Below, in pieces: positions 1 through 7,238 of a DNA stretch of 55,232 bases. Each line of letters begins with the position of its first letter. The first letter of the stretch is position 1. The notes under the pieces were generated by a model. It was not told where the DNA came from. It saw nothing but the letters and a program-made list of their open reading frames with translations, and did no database searches. The position numbers were made by a program, and so were the translations under genes. Source of the stretch: WLMZ01 sp037139095. Lineage in GTDB: Bacteria > Actinomycetota > Acidimicrobiia > Acidimicrobiales > Ilumatobacteraceae. The DNA lies in assembly GCA_037139095.1 (NCBI GenBank), contig JBAXHD010000014.1, positions 1 to 55,232 of the forward strand. The letters run 5' to 3'.

Positions 1-948
1 GTGAAGTGCGTGCGCAATGTCACCGACGTAGACGATCCGTTGTTTGCCAAGGCCCGCCAACTCGGCGTGCACTATCTCGATCTTGCCGCAGGCGAAGAGG
101 CCCGCTTCGAGCGCGATATGACAGCGCTCAACATGCTGCCGATGTACAGCACGCCTCGCGCTTCGTCGGCAATCAGCGATATTCGCGGGTTCATTGGCAT
201 CGTGCTCGACCGTGGCTTTGCGTATCAGGCAGGTGGCTCGGTGTACTTCGATGTCTCGAAGTTTCCGAGCTTTGGCTCGGTGTCGCACTACACCACCGAG
301 CAGATGATTGCGTTTGCAGCCGAACGCGGCGGCAACGTTGAAGACCCCAATAAGCGCAACCCGCTCGACTTCGTGTTGTGGCATCCATCGGCCGCCGACG
401 AGCCGTCGTGGGACACGATGTGGGGACCCGGTCGACCCGGCTGGCATATCGAGTGCAGCGCGCTGGCGCTGCGCGAACTCGGCGAGACCATCGACCTTCA
501 CGGCGGCGGCTCCGACCTGATCTTCCCGCATCACGAGTGCGAGCGCGCGCAGAGCGAGGCAGCCACTGGCAAGCAGTTCGTGAAGCATTGGATGCACGGG
601 CCGATGGTGCATATGCACGGTCAGAAGATGTCGAAGAGCCTTGGCAATTTGGTGTTCATCGACAAGCTGCGCGAAACATGGGACCCGCGGGCCATCCGGC
701 TGAGCATCATTGAGCATCACTACCGCCACGACTGGAGCTGGGACGACGAGCTCATGCCGCGTGCCGATGCTCGTCTCGCGGCGTGGAAGGCAAGCGTTGG
801 CGGCACGCCTACACGCGTGATTGATCAGGTTCGCGATGCACTCGATAACGACCTCGACTCGGCCGCTGCGGTGCTCGCAATCGACGCTGCTGTCGCAGCC
901 GGATGCGATGTGAGCGAGGCTGCTGCGTTGCTTGGAGTTGTTCTGTAG
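1..948 (+). CDS. mshC: Cysteine:glucosaminyl-inositol ligase (mycothiol synthesis), 5' truncated
   Basis: MshC joins cysteine to GlcN-inositol using ATP, the third step of mycothiol synthesis in the cytoplasm. The visible 315 residues lack the first ~95 residues of a ~410-aa enzyme, including the HIGH-type motif, because the window begins inside the gene; the GTG at base 1 is only the first visible codon. Seen: VRNVTDVDDP near the start, the Zn-site segment WHIECS (149-153), FPHHE (175-179) and KMSKS (209-213). MshC is a paralogue of cysteinyl-tRNA synthetase. The short C-terminus ending soon after KMSKS, with a final ALLGV segment and no tRNA-binding helical domain, favours MshC over CysS. 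A weak hairpin with a T-rich tail follows. Confidence 0.9.
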   Translation: MKCVRNVTDVDDPLFAKARQLGVHYLDLAAGEEARFERDMTALNMLPMYSTPRASSAISDIRGFIGIVLDRGFAYQAGGSVYFDVSKFPSFGSVSHYTTEQMIAFAAERGGNVEDPNKRNPLDFVLWHPSAADEPSWDTMWGPGRPGWHIECSALALRELGETIDLHGGGSDLIFPHHECERAQSEAATGKQFVKHWMHGPMVHMHGQKMSKSLGNLVFIDKLRETWDPRAIRLSIIEHHYRHDWSWDDELMPRADARLAAWKASVGGTPTRVIDQVRDALDNDLDSAAAVLAIDAAVAAGCDVSEAAALLGVVL

Positions 949-950
949 CA

Positions 951-990
951 CCTTCGGCTAATAGGCCAGCCTCGAAGGCGTGTATTTTGT
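951..990 (+). terminator. Weak terminator-like hairpin after mshC
   Basis: CCTTCG at 951-956 pairs with CGAAGG at 973-978, with an inner GCT/AGC pairing and a small bulge. A T-rich stretch (TATTTTGTT) follows at about 983-991. The stem is imperfect, so this is a tentative Rho-independent terminator. Confidence 0.4.
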
Positions 991-1033
991 TACGTATCCC
1001 TACATTTTTCTCACTGCTCCTTGGTTTGTCGCC

Positions 1034-1039
1034 TACTGT
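1034..1039 (+). promoter_or_regulatory. -10 box TACTGT, leaderless spacing to a mini-ORF
   Basis: TACTGT is followed by exactly six bases and then ATG at 1046. The same TAnnnT-N6-start spacing is seen before many genes in this window. No good -35 is visible. It would make transcription begin at or next to the ATG of the eight-codon ORF upstream of plsC. Confidence 0.4.
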
Positions 1040-1045
1040 GTCGGC

Positions 1046-1072
1046 ATGTGCCGTGCAGGTGAGAGCGGGTGA
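1046..1072 (+). CDS. Possible leaderless mini-ORF (8 aa) upstream of plsC
   Basis: ATG at 1046 opens an eight-residue ORF, MCRAGESG, ending in TGA at 1070-1072, six bases before the plsC ATG. It sits directly behind a TACTGT -10-like box at the spacing used for leaderless starts here. If translated, it could couple or tune plsC translation by reinitiation, because plsC has no convincing ribosome binding site. It has a Cys as its second codon. Short upstream ORFs of this type are known in mycobacteria, but here function is pure inference. Confidence 0.3.
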   Translation: MCRAGESG

Positions 1073-1078
1073 ACCCCG

Positions 1079-1855
1079 ATGAGCGCTAGCCCTATCGCTC
1101 CTACAACGAACAAAGTGCAACACCGGGCGCGCAAGGTAGCGCTGCCTGTTGCCAAGCGACTCTGGCACTTCGATCTGCACGGGCTTGAGAACTTGCCAGC
1201 CGAAGGCGCCGCAATTCTGTGCCCCAATCACATCAGCTTTCTCGACAGCGCATTTTTGATGTTGCTCGCTGGCCGAGACATCAGCTTCGTGGGTAAGGCC
1301 GAATACATGGATTCTTGGAAGACCAAGTATCTGTTTCCGGCGATGGGCATGATCCCTATCGATCGCAGCGGCGGCGAGAAGAGTTCGTCGGCGCTTGATA
1401 CGGCCGAGGCAGTGTTGCGCAGAGGCGAACTGTTTGGCATCTTCCCCGAGGGCACTCGCAGCCGCGATGGGGCGCTCTACAAAGGGCACACCGGCGCTGC
1501 TCGCTTGGCGCTCAAGGTTGGCTGTCCAATCCTGCCCGTGGGAATTGTCGGCACTGATCTCATTCAGCCTCCCGATGCAAAGCTGCCCAAGATCAACAAG
1601 TCATGCACGATCAAGATCGGCAGACCAATCAAGGTCGACCGATACCGCTCGCGCAGTGATGATCACTTGGTTTTACGTCAGATCACCGACGAATTGATGT
1701 ACGAAATCCGCGAGCTCACCGGCCAGGAGTATCGCAATACCTATGCCACCAAGAAGGCTGCCGGATTGCCAACCGACAAGGCCGTGATTGCTCGTGTTCA
1801 CGGCGACCCGCCGCCTGATGAGGCCCGCGAGTTGAGCTCGGTCGGCGGCCACTAA
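1079..1855 (+). CDS. plsC: 1-acyl-sn-glycerol-3-phosphate acyltransferase (PlsC family)
   Basis: This enzyme should acylate lysophosphatidic acid to phosphatidic acid at the inner face of the membrane. The 258-aa protein has the family catalytic motif H-x4-D (His51, Asp56 in NHISFLDS) and the glycerol-phosphate binding motif FPEGTRS at 122-128; a further conserved segment, IPIDRSGG, lies near 92-99. There is no clear transmembrane segment, as in many actinobacterial members. The N-terminal ~20 residues are poor in conserved features. No Shine-Dalgarno is evident before the ATG, and the start lies six bases after the stop of a possible mini-ORF. It could act on another acyl acceptor, because the family is broad. 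Confidence 0.85.
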   Translation: MSASPIAPTTNKVQHRARKVALPVAKRLWHFDLHGLENLPAEGAAILCPNHISFLDSAFLMLLAGRDISFVGKAEYMDSWKTKYLFPAMGMIPIDRSGGEKSSSALDTAEAVLRRGELFGIFPEGTRSRDGALYKGHTGAARLALKVGCPILPVGIVGTDLIQPPDAKLPKINKSCTIKIGRPIKVDRYRSRSDDHLVLRQITDELMYEIRELTGQEYRNTYATKKAAGLPTDKAVIARVHGDPPPDEARELSSVGGH

Positions 1856-1899
1856 ACGCAAACTCAGAGCGAACCTTCGTCACTCGCTCGGTTAAATCA

Positions 1900-1916
1900 C
1901 CCGTTGTCGCAACGGG
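1900..1916 (+). promoter_or_regulatory. Perfect hairpin upstream of thrS
   Basis: CCCGTTG-TCG-CAACGGG forms a seven-base-pair perfect inverted repeat with a three-base loop, between plsC and thrS. There is no T-run on the plus strand, so it is either a weak plsC terminator or a site affecting thrS. A TAGAAT box (1924-1929) follows, ten bases before the thrS ATG, and could be its -10. Confidence 0.35.
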
Positions 1917-1939
1917 GTCACCGTAGAATGCGTCTCGTT

Positions 1940-3952
1940 ATGACCGAGATTCTCATCACCCTTCCTGACGGCTCGCAACGCTCCTTCGCCGAGGGCTCTA
2001 CTGCGGGCGACGTCGCTGCGTCGATTGGTTCTCGGCTCGCGAAAGCCGCTGTTGCTGCCGTTGTCAACGGCGACGAAGCCGATCTCACGACCCCTCTGCC
2101 CGGTGGCGCCACTGTTGCGATCATCACCGGCGACTCCGACGAGGGCCGTCATGTGCTTCGTCACTCCACATCTCATGTGATGGCGCAAGCCGTCTTGCAA
2201 CTGTTTCCCGGCGCCAAGTACTCCATCGGGCCGGCAATCACCGACGGCTTCTATTACGACTTCGAGTTGCCCGCCAACAAGACCTTCAGCGAAGACGATT
2301 TGGTTCTTGTAGAGGCGCGTATGCGCGAGATCATGTCGGCGAACCAGCCGTTCATTCGCTCGGAGATGTCTATCGATGATGCGCTTGCGCTGTTCGCCGA
2401 TCAGCCGTACAAGTGCGAGATCATTGAGCGCGTCCGGGCGCTGGCCGGTGTTGTGGTTGATCCCGACGACGAAGAAGTCAGTGTCGATGCCGGTGAAGTG
2501 GGCCCCGACGGAACGGTCAGCGTGTACCGCAACACCGACGAGTTCGTCGACATGTGCCGTGGCCCTCACGTGCCCAGCACATCGCGTCTTGGCCACTTCA
2601 AGTTGATGAAGGTTGCTGGCGCATATTGGCGCGGCAACGAAAAGGGCCCAATGCTGCAGCGCATCTACGGCACCGCGTGGGACACCAAGGCTGCGCTCGA
2701 AGAGCACCTGCATCGCCTCGAAGAAGCCGAGAAGCGTGACCACCGCAAGCTGGCCACCGAACTCGATCTGCTCAGCTTTCCATCCGAGCTTGGCGGCGGT
2801 TTGGCGGTGTGGCATCCCAAGGGTGCCATCGTGCGTAAGCACATGGAGGATTACAGCCGCGACCGTCATCAAAACGGTGGCTATCAGTTCGTGTTCACTC
2901 CGCACCTCGCCAATGCGAACCTGTTCCAGACCAGCGGACATCTCGATTTCTACAAAGACGGCATGTATCCGCCGATGGAGATGGACAACGGCACGTACTA
3001 CATGAAGCCGATGAACTGCCCGATGCACTGCCTGATCTTCAGGTCGCGTCAGCGTTCGTACCGCGAGCTTCCATTGCGTCTGTTCGAACTCGGCACGGTG
3101 TATCGCTACGAGCGTGCTGGCACGTTGCATGGTCTCATGCGCATTCGTGGTTTCACCCAAGACGACAGCCACATTTATTGCACCGAAGAGCAGTTGCAAG
3201 ACGAAATCGCGTCGTTGCTCGACTTCGTGTTGTCGGTGCTGCGCGCCTTTGGCTTCCACGACTTCACCGCGAACCTGAGCACCCGCGATCCCAAGAAGTC
3301 GGTTGGCTCCGACGAGATCTGGGACAAGGCAACCGAAGCGCTGCGCGAAGGTCTGCATCGGCATGGTTTGCAATACAAGGTGAAGCACGGCGACGCAGCG
3401 TTCTACGGCCCCAAGATCGACATCGACGTGAAAGATGCCATCGGCCGCACCTGGCAACTCAGCACCATTCAGTGCGACTTCAACCTGCCCGATCGTTTCA
3501 ACCTCGAATATGTGGGCGCCGACAACAATCGGCACCAGCCGATCATGTTGCACCGTGCCTTGTTCGGATCGGTCGAGCGCTTCTTCGGCGTGCTGCTCGA
3601 GCATTATGCAGGCGCCTTCCCCACATGGCTCGCGCCGATTCAAGTGCGCATCTTGCCGGTGGCAACCGCCCACGAGGAGTATGCGCAGGCGCAAGGTGCA
3701 GCGCTACGCGCCGCAGGGTTCCGTGTTGATGTCATCGAGGCCAACGATCAGCTGGGCAAGCGCATTCGTGCAGCCAAGCTCGACAAGATTCCGTATGTGC
3801 TCGTGGTGGGCGACGACGACGTTGCCGAGAACACATTTGGTGTGAACCCACGCGGGGGAGAAGTTGAGCGCGGTGTTTCGGTGGCCACATTCGCCGAGCG
3901 TCTTGCTGCCGATGTCGAGCAAGGCAGTGCTGGGCTCACGCCCGCAGTATGA
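1940..3952 (+). CDS. thrS: Threonyl-tRNA synthetase
   Basis: This class II synthetase charges tRNA-Thr in the cytoplasm. The ATG at 1940 gives 670 residues and begins exactly at the TGS domain (MTEILITLPDGS), as in other ThrRS; the frame stays open upstream, but a longer start would add a non-family extension. Order: TGS domain (1-60), editing domain with the HSTSH (HxxxH) motif near residue 75, class II catalytic core with the zinc-ligand segment MNCPMH, and the C-terminal anticodon-binding domain. The gene overlaps the next by four bases (ATGA), so the HIT gene is translationally coupled. The thrS-HIT-pgsA-acyltransferase order resembles the mycobacterial PI/PIM locus. Confidence 0.97.
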   Translation: MTEILITLPDGSQRSFAEGSTAGDVAASIGSRLAKAAVAAVVNGDEADLTTPLPGGATVAIITGDSDEGRHVLRHSTSHVMAQAVLQLFPGAKYSIGPAITDGFYYDFELPANKTFSEDDLVLVEARMREIMSANQPFIRSEMSIDDALALFADQPYKCEIIERVRALAGVVVDPDDEEVSVDAGEVGPDGTVSVYRNTDEFVDMCRGPHVPSTSRLGHFKLMKVAGAYWRGNEKGPMLQRIYGTAWDTKAALEEHLHRLEEAEKRDHRKLATELDLLSFPSELGGGLAVWHPKGAIVRKHMEDYSRDRHQNGGYQFVFTPHLANANLFQTSGHLDFYKDGMYPPMEMDNGTYYMKPMNCPMHCLIFRSRQRSYRELPLRLFELGTVYRYERAGTLHGLMRIRGFTQDDSHIYCTEEQLQDEIASLLDFVLSVLRAFGFHDFTANLSTRDPKKSVGSDEIWDKATEALREGLHRHGLQYKVKHGDAAFYGPKIDIDVKDAIGRTWQLSTIQCDFNLPDRFNLEYVGADNNRHQPIMLHRALFGSVERFFGVLLEHYAGAFPTWLAPIQVRILPVATAHEEYAQAQGAALRAAGFRVDVIEANDQLGKRIRAAKLDKIPYVLVVGDDDVAENTFGVNPRGGEVERGVSVATFAERLAADVEQGSAGLTPAV

Positions 3953-4473
3953 CCCCGCTCGAGCAGCTCTGGAATGGTTGGCGTGCCACATATGTGCACA
4001 GCGCCGGAGCCGTTGGAGGAGTGTTCCCAGATGACTCGATGAGCGTGTTTACGCGCTTGTTGCAGTCGGGGCTGCCCGACGAGGAGACCCACATCGTGTT
4101 TCGTGGTGAGTCCACGTTTGCGATCATGAACGCATTTCCGTACAGCGTTGGCCATGTCTTGGTGCTGCCGTATCGCGAGGTCGCAGAACTCGATCACCTC
4201 GAGCCTGACGAGTTCATAGAGCTCTGGGCAACCGTTGCCATCGCAGTGAACGCTGTGAAGTTGGCAATGGCGCCCGGTGGGATCAACGTAGGCATCAACC
4301 TTGGAGAGCCCGCCGGAGGCAGCGTTCGGCAACATCTGCATGTACACGTTGTGCCGCGATGGAACGGCGACGCCAACTTCATGACGGTCACCGCGAACAC
4401 CCGTACTTTGCCCGAAGCGCTGCCTGCCACTGCCGACAAAATTCGCGCAGCGTGGCGTAGCGCCGTAGCCTGA
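3949..4473 (+). CDS. HIT-domain nucleotide phosphorylase/hydrolase
   Basis: The protein has 174 residues and the histidine-triad motif HLHVHVV with His129, His131 and His133. HIT proteins act on nucleoside phosphates; the actinobacterial member at this locus (Rv2613c in M. tuberculosis) is known as an Ap4A phosphorylase, so dinucleoside-polyphosphate turnover is the best inference. The ATG overlaps the thrS stop (ATGA), and the next gene starts seven bases after the stop, so all three are likely one transcript. A link to ThrRS is plausible because synthetases make Ap4A, but nothing in the sequence proves it. Confidence 0.88.
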   Translation: MTPLEQLWNGWRATYVHSAGAVGGVFPDDSMSVFTRLLQSGLPDEETHIVFRGESTFAIMNAFPYSVGHVLVLPYREVAELDHLEPDEFIELWATVAIAVNAVKLAMAPGGINVGINLGEPAGGSVRQHLHVHVVPRWNGDANFMTVTANTRTLPEALPATADKIRAAWRSAVA

Positions 4474-4479
4474 GCACCA

Positions 4480-5004
4480 ATGTCAGAAACCTCAAGCACT
4501 TCTCCGAGCAGCGAAGAGATTCGCGACTCGCTTCCTGACGATCTCAACGCAAGCGAGTTCGTTGGCCCATACCAGTTTCCCGATAACAGTCGGCGCCGCA
4601 CCCCGGGCTACATCTACGTTGCTGTCGCGGTGGTCTGTTTCGCGTTATGGATCACCCATCGCGATGGCGAGCAAGTGCTCATCAACAACGGCATTGGATT
4701 TGCAGCATTGCTGTTGGGGGTCTTTGGCCTGCTCTGTCTCACCTCGGGTTGGCGAATGAAGATCGACGAGAAGCAAGCGCTCGTAGCGGCTACTGGTGCC
4801 GTTGGGTTTGCGGTGGGTCATGCCTCAGCACAGCAGGTATGGCGTGGCCTTCGTAGCCGGCCAACGTGGCGAGTGCTGTGTTACTCCAGCGAGAACCCGC
4901 CTCATCAGCGCGGACTCGTGCTCGTCGACGCTGTCGATGGCACGGTGATCGAGCACATGGTGCAAGAGAATCCTGAAACCGACTGGCGCGAACCAACTGA
5001 GTAG
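4480..5004 (+). CDS. Conserved membrane protein, function unknown
   Basis: I do not recognise a named family. The 174-aa protein has a Ser/Glu/Asp-rich N-terminal tail (about 1-45), two hydrophobic segments (about 47-62 and 70-90) forming a likely membrane hairpin, and a C-terminal soluble part of ~80 residues with two Trp-Arg segments and an acidic end. It follows the HIT gene by six bases, so it is probably the last gene of the thrS-HIT unit. It converges on the minus-strand gene at 5008 with only three bases between the stops. Confidence 0.7.
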   Translation: MSETSSTSPSSEEIRDSLPDDLNASEFVGPYQFPDNSRRRTPGYIYVAVAVVCFALWITHRDGEQVLINNGIGFAALLLGVFGLLCLTSGWRMKIDEKQALVAATGAVGFAVGHASAQQVWRGLRSRPTWRVLCYSSENPPHQRGLVLVDAVDGTVIEHMVQENPETDWREPTE

Positions 5005-5007
5005 TGG

Positions 5008-5316
5008 TTAGTCGCGGCCGTCGGCCGCATCGTGCAGCACCCTGATTGCAGTGCCGGCGTCGGTGGCGTGACCCTGAAGCGCGGCGAGTTGCGCGGCGGT
5101 CCAATCGTTGAGTGGCCGTTGCTGAATTGCTGCGGCGAGCGACTCGATGCTGGGGGAGCACCCCAGTAGTTGTGCGGCAGCGGCGACTGCTTCGTCGACC
5201 CGTGTGGCGGCGTTGGCAGCATCGCGTGGGTCAACATCGCCAAGTGATGCCTCGCGTAGGCGTCGCGGTAGTGATCGAAACGAAATTGCGAGATCGTCAG
5301 GCGTCGATTGGCTCAT
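5008..5316 (-). CDS. Small hypothetical protein
   Basis: A 102-aa, Ala-rich, probably all-alpha soluble protein. The first ~35 residues carry basic residues (SLPRRLREA), followed by an Ala/Glu/Gln-rich helical body. No domain is recognised. The gene is convergent with the membrane protein before it and divergent from pgsA. It interrupts the otherwise mycobacterium-like thrS-HIT-pgsA order. Codon use matches its neighbours, and no other ORF explains the stretch. Confidence 0.55.
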   Translation of the reverse strand: MSQSTPDDLAISFRSLPRRLREASLGDVDPRDAANAATRVDEAVAAAAQLLGCSPSIESLAAAIQQRPLNDWTAAQLAALQGHATDAGTAIRVLHDAADGRD

Positions 5317-5381
5317 GCCACAGTGTCGCGCATGCGCATGGCCTCAGTGTTTGACGCTCGTGTGGGGTAGCCTTCCATGCG

Positions 5382-6074
5382 ATGTTTGACGGCAAACTCC
5401 GGGCTCCTGTCGACAAGGCAGTTCGGCCCATCGGGGCCCTGTTGCGTCGAACCGGTCTGTCTCCCGACCACCTCACCATTCTTGGTGTACTTGTCGCTAT
5501 CGGAGCGGGCTTCGCGATTGGCTCAGGTCATCTGTTGCTGGGCTTTGCATTGGTGATTCTCGCGGCTCTTCCCGATTTGTTCGATGGTGCGCTCGCTAAA
5601 GCTTCGAACCAGGTCAGCCAGCGAGGCGCATTTTTCGACTCTGTCATCGATCGCGTCACCGACGCGATCTTGTTCTCGGGCGTCGCCTACTTCTACGCCG
5701 CTGGTAAGCATCCGCTCAACAGCATGTTGCCGTTCGGCATCATGGCCATCTCTGCAGTGATCTCCTACGAGCGCGCCAAGGCCGAATCGCTCGGTCTCGA
5801 GGCCAAGGGCGGCATTATGGAGCGTGCCGAGCGCATCATCTTGTTGTTGCTCGGTCTGCTCATCACGCCGCTGTTGTTGCCCATCTTGTGGGTGATGTTG
5901 GTGCTGTGCTTTGTCACCGCAGTGCAGCGTTTCATCAAGGTCTGGAAGCAGGCCGGGGTTACCCCACGTACCGCCGCAAAGATGGAAATTCGCCGTAGCC
6001 GTCGCGAGTTGCGACGAGGCGTGCGCGCACAACGTCTCACCACGCGGGTGCCACGTCGGCGCCCAAATCCATAG
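5382..6074 (+). CDS. pgsA: Phosphatidylinositol-phosphate synthase (CDP-alcohol phosphotransferase)
   Basis: The likely reaction is transfer of a phosphatidyl group from CDP-diacylglycerol to inositol-1-phosphate, the first committed step to PI and PI mannosides, in the membrane. The 230-aa protein has the family signature D65-x2-D68-G-x2-A-K73-x8-G82-x3-D86-x3-D90. Lysine at 73 replaces the usual arginine. About six hydrophobic helices lie between 30 and 200, and the C-terminus is very Arg-rich. The PI-phosphate assignment comes mainly from context: an acyltransferase like the PIM acyltransferase follows by three bases. No mannosyltransferase (pimA) lies beside it, unlike in mycobacteria. 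Confidence 0.85.
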   Translation: MFDGKLRAPVDKAVRPIGALLRRTGLSPDHLTILGVLVAIGAGFAIGSGHLLLGFALVILAALPDLFDGALAKASNQVSQRGAFFDSVIDRVTDAILFSGVAYFYAAGKHPLNSMLPFGIMAISAVISYERAKAESLGLEAKGGIMERAERIILLLLGLLITPLLLPILWVMLVLCFVTAVQRFIKVWKQAGVTPRTAAKMEIRRSRRELRRGVRAQRLTTRVPRRRPNP

Positions 6075-6077
6075 ATC

Positions 6078-6992
6078 GTGGCTGAGACCGATAACCCACG
6101 CAGTTGGCTGAGCGACGCCTTCACGGTGAACAGCTACAAGCTGGGTTCACTTGCCGCTCGCGCCATGCCCGGACCTGTCGCAGGAATGGCGGCCTCGATG
6201 ATTGGCCTCACGCTGTCGGGCAGCATGCGCGACAAGAGGGTGATGATCGAGCGAAATCTCAAACGCGCCAACCCAGAGCTTCGAGGTCTTGAGCTTCGCC
6301 AAGCGGTGCAAGGTGCGTTCGACTCATATGCCAAGTACTACGTAGAGAGCTTTCGCTTGCCCTCGATGTCGAAGCGCGCAGTGAAGGCTGGTTTCACGGT
6401 CGAAGGCTTCGAGCACATTCCCGCCGCGATCGAGCAAGGCAATGGCGTGATCCTTGCGCTCCCGCACCTTGGCGGATGGGAGTGGGCCGGGCGTTGGCTC
6501 ATCGAGCAGGGCTACAAGATGACCGTTGTGGTCGAGGCAATTGAGCCCCCCGAACTGTTCGAGTGGTTCGTCGATCTTCGCCAGAACCTCGGCATGACCG
6601 TGGTGCCGCTTGGGCCGTCGGTTGCCGCCACGGTGATGAAGGCGTTGCGTCGCAACGAAGTCGTGTGTCTGTTGAGTGATCGAGACATCGATCGAACCGG
6701 CATTCCTGTCGAGTTTTTCGGCGAGCAAACCACGCTGCCCGCAGGCCCCGTCATGCTGAGCCTGCGTACTGGCGCTGCAGTGTTGCCGTGCGCGTGCTAC
6801 TTCACGTCACGACACAATGGCCATCACGCTGTCGTGCGACCGCCGTTGCAGATCGAGCGTGAGGGTGGCCTTCGTGAAGACGTGGTCCGAGGCACCCAAC
6901 TGTTGGCACACGAGCTGGAGTTGCTCATTCGTAAAGCGCCCGAACAGTGGCATCTCATGCAACCCAACTGGCCCAGCGACCCTGGCTATTAG
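6078..6992 (+). CDS. Lysophospholipid/PIM acyltransferase (LpxL/HtrB-like, PatA-type)
   Basis: A 304-aa member of the LpxL/HtrB acyltransferase superfamily. In mycobacteria the equivalent gene next to pgsA (Rv2611c) encodes PatA, which acylates phosphatidylinositol mannosides at the inner membrane face. Seen: the catalytic H-x4-E motif HLGGWE (His130, Glu135) in the LALPHLGGWEWAGRW segment, a conserved SDRDIDRTG segment near 196-204, and a hydrophobic N-terminal helix (about 24-48). The GTG start lies three bases after the pgsA stop, so the two are coupled. Without pimA nearby, the exact acceptor (PIM or another lipid) is inferred. Confidence 0.83.
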   Translation: MAETDNPRSWLSDAFTVNSYKLGSLAARAMPGPVAGMAASMIGLTLSGSMRDKRVMIERNLKRANPELRGLELRQAVQGAFDSYAKYYVESFRLPSMSKRAVKAGFTVEGFEHIPAAIEQGNGVILALPHLGGWEWAGRWLIEQGYKMTVVVEAIEPPELFEWFVDLRQNLGMTVVPLGPSVAATVMKALRRNEVVCLLSDRDIDRTGIPVEFFGEQTTLPAGPVMLSLRTGAAVLPCACYFTSRHNGHHAVVRPPLQIEREGGLREDVVRGTQLLAHELELLIRKAPEQWHLMQPNWPSDPGY

Positions 6993-7032
6993 AGCCAACG
7001 GCGCGTTGGCCCTTGCCGTGGGTCATGAGTTG

Positions 7033-7048
7033 TACGACTTTCGTCGTA
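7033..7048 (+). terminator. Small hairpin after the pgsA-acyltransferase unit
   Basis: TACGAC-TTTC-GTCGTA is a perfect six-base-pair stem with a four-base loop, 40 bases after the acyltransferase stop. There is no T-run, so the terminator call is weak; it may be part of the leader of the next gene. Confidence 0.3.
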
Positions 7049-7105
7049 TCGAGTGCAGGTACATGTCGTTCGGGGCTAACGCGGCCTAAAGGCATATTGC
7101 CCGTC

Positions 7106-7181
7106 TTCGGATTCGGAGGAATCTGATGGAGGACGGTTATCCATCTTGATGAGTATTTGAGAGGCGGGAAACCGATCCGAA
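7106..7181 (+). ncRNA. Structured leader of unknown class before the large secreted protein
   Basis: Within the 246-base gap before the 909-aa gene, TTCGGATTCGG (7106-7116) pairs with CCGATCCGAA (7172-7181) with one bulged base. Nested inside, GATGGA (7125-7130) pairs with TCCATC (7140-7145) around a nine-base loop. This multi-stem arrangement ends ~57 bases before the start codon and could be a riboswitch-like or other cis-acting RNA. I could not match it to a known class by its conserved bases. Confidence 0.35.
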
Positions 7182-7238
7182 TGCGAAGGCCAAATCCCCT
7201 CAACCTGACTCTGTACGCAGAGCAAGGAGCGCCGCAAG

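Noticed and set aside
1..948. Cysteinyl-tRNA synthetase
   Set aside because: The KMSKS and zinc-site segments fit both families, but the C-terminus is too short for CysS and ends like MshC.
1892..3694. A 600-codon open frame on the minus strand, opposite thrS
   Set aside because: It lies wholly across the well-conserved thrS gene, has no family motif, and is a by-product of codon bias on the other strand.
5351..5373. TTGACG/TAGCCT promoter for pgsA
   Set aside because: The spacer is only 11 bases, too short for a sigma-A promoter; TAGCCT could still be a lone -10, eight bases from the ATG.
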